A stretch of DNA of 64,000 nucleotides from Streptomyces sp. NBC_00285 (GTDB lineage: Bacteria; Actinomycetota; Actinomycetes; Streptomycetales; Streptomycetaceae): positions 5,766,001 to 5,830,000 of the forward strand of contig NZ_CP108055.1 in the NCBI RefSeq assembly GCF_036174265.1. Reading direction: 5' to 3'. Below, piece after piece: positions 59,419 through 64,000 of this stretch. Under the pieces are notes generated by a model. The model was not told the DNA's origin, did not search any database, and was given only the letters and a program-made list of their open reading frames with translations. A program made the position numbers and the translations under genes. Position 1 is the stretch's first letter. Every line of letters starts with the position of its first letter.

Positions 59419-60231
59419 TCAGGCGGTCGCTTTCTCCTGGGGCCGGTCCCGCTCCTGCCGAGGCTGCTCGTCGTCCGGGGCGATGCCCAGTTCCGCGTCC
59501 CGGATGAACTCCACCTCGCGGCGCAGCAGACGGAACCACATGAAGACCACGAAGCCGGCGAAGACGAACCACTCGCCGGTGTAGCCGAGGTTCTGGAACG
59601 CCTTCAGGTCCAGCCCGCTGTTGGCGGGCGCGGTAGCCGGTACGGCCGTCATCCCGGAGTCGGCGGTGGTGAGCGTGACCCACGCGTCGTACACGCCGTA
59701 CGGCACGAGGTTGATCAGCGAGGCCGCGCTGATCGCCGAGGTCTGCCCGGCCGGCAGGCCGCCCTGCGCGCTGACGCCGTTGTCCCCCGGCGTCTCGGAC
59801 GCCTGGAGCGCACCGGTGACGGTGACCTCGCCCTTCGGCGCGGCCGGGACCTTCGCCGGGTCGGGCGTGCCCGGCAGCCAGCCCCGGACGACGGGCAGGG
59901 CCTTGCCGTCGTCGGTGCGCAGCAGCGTCAGGACGTAGTAGCCCTCGCGGTCGTCCAGTTGCCGGTCGGGGACGAGCAGCTGCCTGGCGTACCGCCCGGT
60001 CGCGGTGACCGGCTTGCCGGAGGTCACCTTGTCCACAGGCAGCAGCTGGGCCAGTGGCCGCGGTGCCTCATGCCTGTCGGTGACGACCTGCTTCCCGGCT
60101 TCGCGGCTCTCCGTCATCCGGTCCTCGAACCGGCTCAGCTGCCAGGACCCCATGAAGATGCAGAACGGGATGGCGAGCAGCACGAAGACGTTGATGCCAA
60201 ACCAGCGGGGCGTCAGCAGAAACCGGTACAC
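59419..60231 (-). CDS. SURF1 family protein
   Basis: A 270-residue membrane protein with two helices at the ends (WFGINVFVLLAIPFCIFMGSWQL and EWFVFAGFVVFMWFRLL) around an extracytoplasmic domain, the normal SURF1 topology. GSWQLSRFEDRM, GRYARQLLVPDRQLDDREGY and VVRGWLP are family blocks. SURF1 proteins help insert heme into the oxidase subunit I of cytochrome c oxidase. No oxidase genes lie in the window. Confidence 0.92.
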   Translation of the reverse strand: MYRFLLTPRWFGINVFVLLAIPFCIFMGSWQLSRFEDRMTESREAGKQVVTDRHEAPRPLAQLLPVDKVTSGKPVTATGRYARQLLVPDRQLDDREGYYVLTLLRTDDGKALPVVRGWLPGTPDPAKVPAAPKGEVTVTGALQASETPGDNGVSAQGGLPAGQTSAISAASLINLVPYGVYDAWVTLTTADSGMTAVPATAPANSGLDLKAFQNLGYTGEWFVFAGFVVFMWFRLLRREVEFIRDAELGIAPDDEQPRQERDRPQEKATA

Positions 60232-60274
60232 ACTCCCACGGTACGGGGCTGTCCCGGGCCGCGCGGGCGCGGGG

Positions 60275-60649
60275 TCAGTACCTTTCGGTGAGGTGATCGC
60301 GGCCCGCGGGCGGCTCGTACGGCTCCGGCCAGAAGTCCGTCACGGTGGCTATGCGGCCGCTCTCGTCGGCGGTGAAGAACGAGACGGCGTCCACCTCCTC
60401 GAGGCCCACCGTGACGCGGGCCCAGGTGACGACGTGGCCCGGCTCGGCGACGACCCGCTCGATCCGCAGGTGCCAGTCGGCGGGGTACTCCCGGTTGAAC
60501 TCGACGTACCGCTCCCGGCCGCTGATGCGCTCGCGGGTCTGCGGCAAGGTGTAGACGACGTCCTCGGCCAGGGTTTCGGCGAATGCACTCCAGTCGCCGA
60601 CCTCGGCCGAGGCCCAGAAACTCTCCACGGTCCTGCGCAGATCGGTCAT
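60275..60649 (-). CDS. SnoaL-like/NTF2-family protein
   Basis: A 124-residue cytoplasmic protein. DLRRTVESFWASAEVGDWSA, FAETLAEDVVYTLPQTRERI and VDAVSFFTADESGRIATVTD with a final FWPEPYEPP describe a single SnoaL-like cone fold. Its role may be isomerase, hydrolase or ligand carrier; nothing here decides it. It lies 43 bases upstream of the SURF1 gene and may share its transcript. Confidence 0.88.
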   Translation of the reverse strand: MTDLRRTVESFWASAEVGDWSAFAETLAEDVVYTLPQTRERISGRERYVEFNREYPADWHLRIERVVAEPGHVVTWARVTVGLEEVDAVSFFTADESGRIATVTDFWPEPYEPPAGRDHLTERY

Positions 60650-60890
60650 GCGGACGAGTCTGCACCCCGGCACTGACAACGGGGCGTGGGGAAGAGGCCT
60701 GGGCGGCGGGCTCAGGGAACAGGCCCTGGCAACATCCTGGGCGGCGGGTCCGGGCGGCGGGCCCGGACAACCGGACCGGGTGGGCCTTTTCGGCCTGGTG
60801 GGACGGGTTCGGGTAAGTGGGTGGTAGAAGTTTTCCACAGGCTGGGGACCTCGCCTACGGATTGTCTGTGAGGGCGGGCAGTATGGGGTC

Positions 60891-62705
60891 ATGACTGAGA
60901 GCAACGGGTCCGCCGCGGCCGAGCGGAACGACGATGTGCCGGACTGGGAGGAGCGCTTCAGGGCGCCCCGGGTGTCCCTGCCCGACTGGGCGGAGGACGC
61001 CCCGGACCGCTCCTTGTTCGTGTCCAACGCCACGGGGACGTACGAGCTGTACGCCTGGGACCGGGCGACCGGTGGACAGCGCCAGGTGACGGACCGGCCC
61101 AACGGCACCACGGACGGCGTGCTCTCCCCGGACGGCGCGTGGATCTGGTGGTTCGACGACAAGGACGGCGACGAGTTCGGTGTCTGGCGCCGCCAGCCCT
61201 TCGAGGGCGGCCCGGACGAGATCGCCGCGCCCGGCCTGGACGCCTCCTACCCGGCGGGCGTGGCCCTGGGCCGGGATGGCCGTACGGCGGTCGTGGGCCG
61301 CTCGACCGACGACGAGGGCACCTCCATCCTCCTCGTGCGCTCCGGCGAGGAGCCGGTGGAGATCTACCGGCACCGCGAGTCCGCGGGTGTCGGCGACCTC
61401 TCCCACGACGGCTCGCTGATCGCGGTCGAGCACACCGAGCACGGCGACGCCATGCACTCGGCGCTGCGGGTCGTGCGCCCCGACGGCCGCACGGTCGCCG
61501 AGCTCGACGACACCAAGGGCGGCGCAGAGGAACTGGGCCTGGAGGTCCTGGGGTTCGCGCCCGTCGACGGCGACACCCGGTTGCTCATCGGCCACCAGCG
61601 GCGGGGTCGCTGGGAGCCCCTGGTGTGGGACGTGGCGACGGGCGAGGAGACCGATCTCGCCCTGGACCTGCCCGGTGACGTGGGCGCCGAGTGGTACCCG
61701 GACGGGACCGGACTGCTCGTCGCGCACAGCTTCGAGGCACGCAGCGAGCTGTTCCGGTACGACCTTGCGAGCGGCAAGCTGGAGAAGGTCCCCACCCCGC
61801 CCGGCTCGGTCTCCGGGGCGACGGCCCGCCCCGACGGCAGCGTGGAGTACCTGTGGTCCTCCTCGGCCGAGCCGTCGGCGGTGCGCTCGACGACGGGCGA
61901 GGTGGTCCTGGACCCGCCGGGCCTGAAGTCCCCCGGCTCGGTGCCGGTGGAGGACGTGTGGGTGGAGGGGCCGGGCGGCCGGATCCACGCGCTGGTCCAG
62001 AAGCCGGCGGGAGCCACGGGACCGTTGCCGACGGTCTTCGACATCCACGGCGGCCCGACCTGGCACGACAGCGACTCCTTCGCTGCGGGCCCGGCAGCCT
62101 GGGTGGACCACGGATACGCGGTCGTCCGGGTCAACTACCGCGGTTCCACGGGGTACGGGCGGGCCTGGACCGACGCGCTCAAGCACCGGGTCGGGCTGAT
62201 CGAGCTGGAGGACATCGCGGCGGTGCGGGAGTGGGCGGTGAGCTCGGGCCTCGCCGATCCCGCGCGTCTCGTCCTCACCGGCGGGTCCTGGGGCGGGTAC
62301 CTCACACTCCTCGGCCTGGGCACCCAGCCGGACGCGTGGGCGCTGGGCATCGCGGCGGTCCCGGTCGCCGACTACGTCACGGCGTTCCACGACGAGATGG
62401 AAGCGCTGAAGGCCATGGACCGCACGCTGCTGGGGGGCACGCCGGAGGAGGTTCCCGAGCGCTTCGAGGCGTCGTCACCCCTGACCTACGTGGACCAGGT
62501 CAAGGCCCCGGTGTACATCTCGGCCGGCGTCAACGACCCCCGGTGCCCGATCCGTCAGGTCGACAACTACGTGAAGCGGCTGGAGTCGAGGGGGGCGGTG
62601 CACGAGGTCTACCGGTACGACGCCGGTCACGGTTCGCTGGTGGTGGGCGAGCGGATCAAGCAGGTGAAGCTGGAACTGGACTTCGCCGAGCGGCATCTGG
62701 GGTAA
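60891..62705 (+). CDS. S9 family peptidase (prolyl oligopeptidase type)
   Basis: A 604-residue cytoplasmic serine peptidase. The first 350 residues are a beta-propeller with WD-like repeats (ELYAWDRATGGQRQVTDRPN, LFRYDLASGKLEKV). The catalytic domain has DIHGGPTWHDSD, YRGSTGYGRAWTDAL, Ser466 in TGGSWGGYLTLLGLG, an aspartate in GVNDPRCPIRQVDNY and the histidine in YDAGHGSLVVGER. It probably trims short peptides. It stands alone and ends at a large palindromic terminator. Confidence 0.94.
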   Translation: MTESNGSAAAERNDDVPDWEERFRAPRVSLPDWAEDAPDRSLFVSNATGTYELYAWDRATGGQRQVTDRPNGTTDGVLSPDGAWIWWFDDKDGDEFGVWRRQPFEGGPDEIAAPGLDASYPAGVALGRDGRTAVVGRSTDDEGTSILLVRSGEEPVEIYRHRESAGVGDLSHDGSLIAVEHTEHGDAMHSALRVVRPDGRTVAELDDTKGGAEELGLEVLGFAPVDGDTRLLIGHQRRGRWEPLVWDVATGEETDLALDLPGDVGAEWYPDGTGLLVAHSFEARSELFRYDLASGKLEKVPTPPGSVSGATARPDGSVEYLWSSSAEPSAVRSTTGEVVLDPPGLKSPGSVPVEDVWVEGPGGRIHALVQKPAGATGPLPTVFDIHGGPTWHDSDSFAAGPAAWVDHGYAVVRVNYRGSTGYGRAWTDALKHRVGLIELEDIAAVREWAVSSGLADPARLVLTGGSWGGYLTLLGLGTQPDAWALGIAAVPVADYVTAFHDEMEALKAMDRTLLGGTPEEVPERFEASSPLTYVDQVKAPVYISAGVNDPRCPIRQVDNYVKRLESRGAVHEVYRYDAGHGSLVVGERIKQVKLELDFAERHLG

Positions 62706-62713
62706 GCGGGAGC

Positions 62714-62836
62714 GTTGTCGGCTGCGGGCCGGTGGGGGCCGGTCGCGCAGTTCCCCGCGCCCCTGAGTGGGCACAGCTCGACCGACTTCAGATGCACCCA
62801 CCTGGGGGCGCGGGGAACTGCGCGACCAGCGACAAC
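62714..62836. terminator. Large palindromic bidirectional terminator
   Basis: Perfect 22-bp arms at 62742-62763 and 62805-62826, plus outer arms GTTGTCG (62714-62720) and CGACAAC (62830-62836), lie between the convergent S9 peptidase and channel genes. One arm recurs at 931-960, so this is a repeat family used as a terminator. Confidence 0.85.
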
Positions 62837-62860
62837 GCACCCGCGGCCCGCAGCGAACGG

Positions 62861-64000
62861 CTATGCCCCCACCCGTCCGCGCCGCCCCAGCAGCTCCGCC
62901 AACCCCCGTCGGGTCGCAGCCAGGACCACCCGGTCCGACTCCTGAAGCACATAGGTGTCCGGGAGATCCCACGTCAGTCCGGGGGAGTCCCCGGACTCCT
63001 CCCGGGCCAGCACCCGCCAGGACCCGGCGCGGAACGCCTGGCCGACCGTCTTCCCCTCCAGCTGGGGATGGCCGCCCACATCCACCGCCGCGAACAGCAG
63101 CACCCGCCGCTCGACGGGGAACGCGCCCAGGATCTGCCGTCCCATCATCGCCCCGGCGAACGCGGGAGCCGCCAGATGGGACACACTCCGGCTGCGCGTG
63201 GACGCATGGGGGTGCGCCGCCCGCAGGGTCCGGTACACCGCCGTCGCGAAGTCGTCGTCGTACAGCCGCAGCACCACCCGCAGATCGGGCCGCACGGCCC
63301 GTGCGTACAGCACGGCCTCCAGATTCGTCGTGTCCGCGCTGGTCACCGCGAGCAGTGCGTGCGCCCGGTGGATCTTGGCGGCCTCCAGGACGCCCTCCTG
63401 GGTGACGTCACCGAGGACCACCGGTACGCGCAGTCGCCGGGCCGTGGCCAGTCCGCGGGCCTCGGGGTCGGACTCGACGCAGACCACGGGGATGTTCAGT
63501 TCCCGCAGCCGGGTCAGCACCCGGGTGCCGATCTTGCCCAGCCCGAGCAGCACGACGTGTCCGCCCAGTCCGCGGGGCGGTTTGCGCAGCGAGGACGCGG
63601 TGCGGAAGGTGCCGAGCGCCTCCAGGACCGCGGCGAGGAGGACCGGGAGGAGCAGCAACCCGGTCAGTCCGGACAGGAGTTGGAGGATCTGGCGGCCGAC
63701 GGACTCCCCGATCGCGGGGTCGTCGATCGCGAACAGGTCCAGCAGCGTCAGATAGAAGGCGCTCAGCGGATGGATCCCGGTCACCAGCCACAGGGCGACG
63801 GCGAGCGCGAGCACACACGCCGCCATTCCCGCCAGCGACCAGCGCAGCCGCCGCGAGAACAGCGAACCGAACCACGGCAGCACACCCCGGCCGTCGGGCA
63901 ACGAGGTCCCGGCGTAGGACACCTGCTCCAGCACGACGGTCGTACGCCCGGCCCCGTTCCGTACCGCCGCCGTGTCCGGCAGCAGCGTCGGTCCCTGGTC
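62861..64000 (-). CDS. TrkA-N/RCK-type ion channel or transporter protein, 5' end outside window
   Basis: The frame stays open to the window edge, so the N terminus is missing; about 379 residues are seen. Two or three membrane helices (RWSLAGMAACVLALAVALWL, LLSGLTGLLLLPVLLAAVL) precede a Rossmann domain with VVLLGLGKIGTRVLTRLREL, VCVESDPEARGLATARRL and VLGDVTQEGVLEAAKIHRAH, typical TrkA-N features. A C-terminal strand-rich domain (LPDTYVLQESDRVVLAATRR) resembles TrkA-C. This fits RCK-regulated potassium channels; a Castor/Pollux-like channel is an alternative. Confidence 0.85.
   Translation of the reverse strand, partial: DQGPTLLPDTAAVRNGAGRTTVVLEQVSYAGTSLPDGRGVLPWFGSLFSRRLRWSLAGMAACVLALAVALWLVTGIHPLSAFYLTLLDLFAIDDPAIGESVGRQILQLLSGLTGLLLLPVLLAAVLEALGTFRTASSLRKPPRGLGGHVVLLGLGKIGTRVLTRLRELNIPVVCVESDPEARGLATARRLRVPVVLGDVTQEGVLEAAKIHRAHALLAVTSADTTNLEAVLYARAVRPDLRVVLRLYDDDFATAVYRTLRAAHPHASTRSRSVSHLAAPAFAGAMMGRQILGAFPVERRVLLFAAVDVGGHPQLEGKTVGQAFRAGSWRVLAREESGDSPGLTWDLPDTYVLQESDRVVLAATRRGLAELLGRRGRVGA

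Overview
This window is chromosomal DNA of a high-GC actinomycete, almost certainly a Streptomyces. Codon third positions are nearly all G or C, GTG and TTG starts are common, and ATGA/GTGA stop-start overlaps are everywhere. The gene content fits too: an SsgA-like sporulation regulator, a WhiJ-type HTH/DUF397/ATPase set, NarL-type two-component systems, DUF5063 and DUF3151. No rRNA, tRNA or CRISPR array was seen.

Layout. 1-5.5 kb: the end of an MFS exporter, DUF3151, then tryptophan catabolism (kynA, kynU, a TetR regulator and an HGGxW alpha/beta hydrolase that is a good candidate for the missing formamidase). 5.6-12.3 kb: two neighbouring NarL-type two-component systems; the first is translationally coupled to an alpha/beta hydrolase and a membrane acyltransferase, and the same 17-bp element precedes both transcription units. 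12.3-16.6 kb: a small unknown pair, a WhiJ-like regulatory set around a perfect 18-bp palindrome, a P450 and a frameshifted Uma2 nuclease. 16.6-19.9 kb: an ABC exporter with a divergent GbsR/MarR-like regulator. 20-24 kb: an APC permease and ethanolamine ammonia-lyase (eutBC). 24-26.3 kb: a lipid-kinase-like protein and purA.

26.4-35.7 kb is the most unusual part. An intact Tat-exported 5'-nucleotidase is followed by a 1195-residue secreted protein (DNRLRE, FN3, C-terminal cysteine-amidase domain) with a small membrane protein right behind it, an arrangement resembling a toxin and its immunity protein. Next come gene fragments (membrane protein, DUF397) and a second, beheaded 5'-nucleotidase copy. 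That copy is split by a 1.9-kb IS200/IS605-type element with tnpA, tnpB, end hairpins and a probable omega-RNA. The tnpA gene itself carries a short palindromic repeat insertion.

35.8-47.7 kb: a DUF3500/HupE pair, three small secreted proteins, a GntR regulator with a class III aminotransferase, a DJ-1-like protein with a MarR regulator, a membrane-anchored PstS-like binding protein and a SLATT-domain protein. 47.9-50.4 kb: YbaB, recR, DUF5063, SsgA-like and XRE genes. 50.4-52.6 kb: a decayed VapBC module, a TSUP transporter and small secreted or membrane proteins. 52.6-64 kb: an OmpR-type two-component system, ask-asd (aspartate pathway), a sigma factor with a membrane partner behind a long structured leader, SURF1, an S9 peptidase, and the end of a TrkA-type channel protein that runs off the window.

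Coordinates of starts were chosen by ribosome-binding sites and overlaps. All functional statements come from motif recognition by eye; no database search was run.
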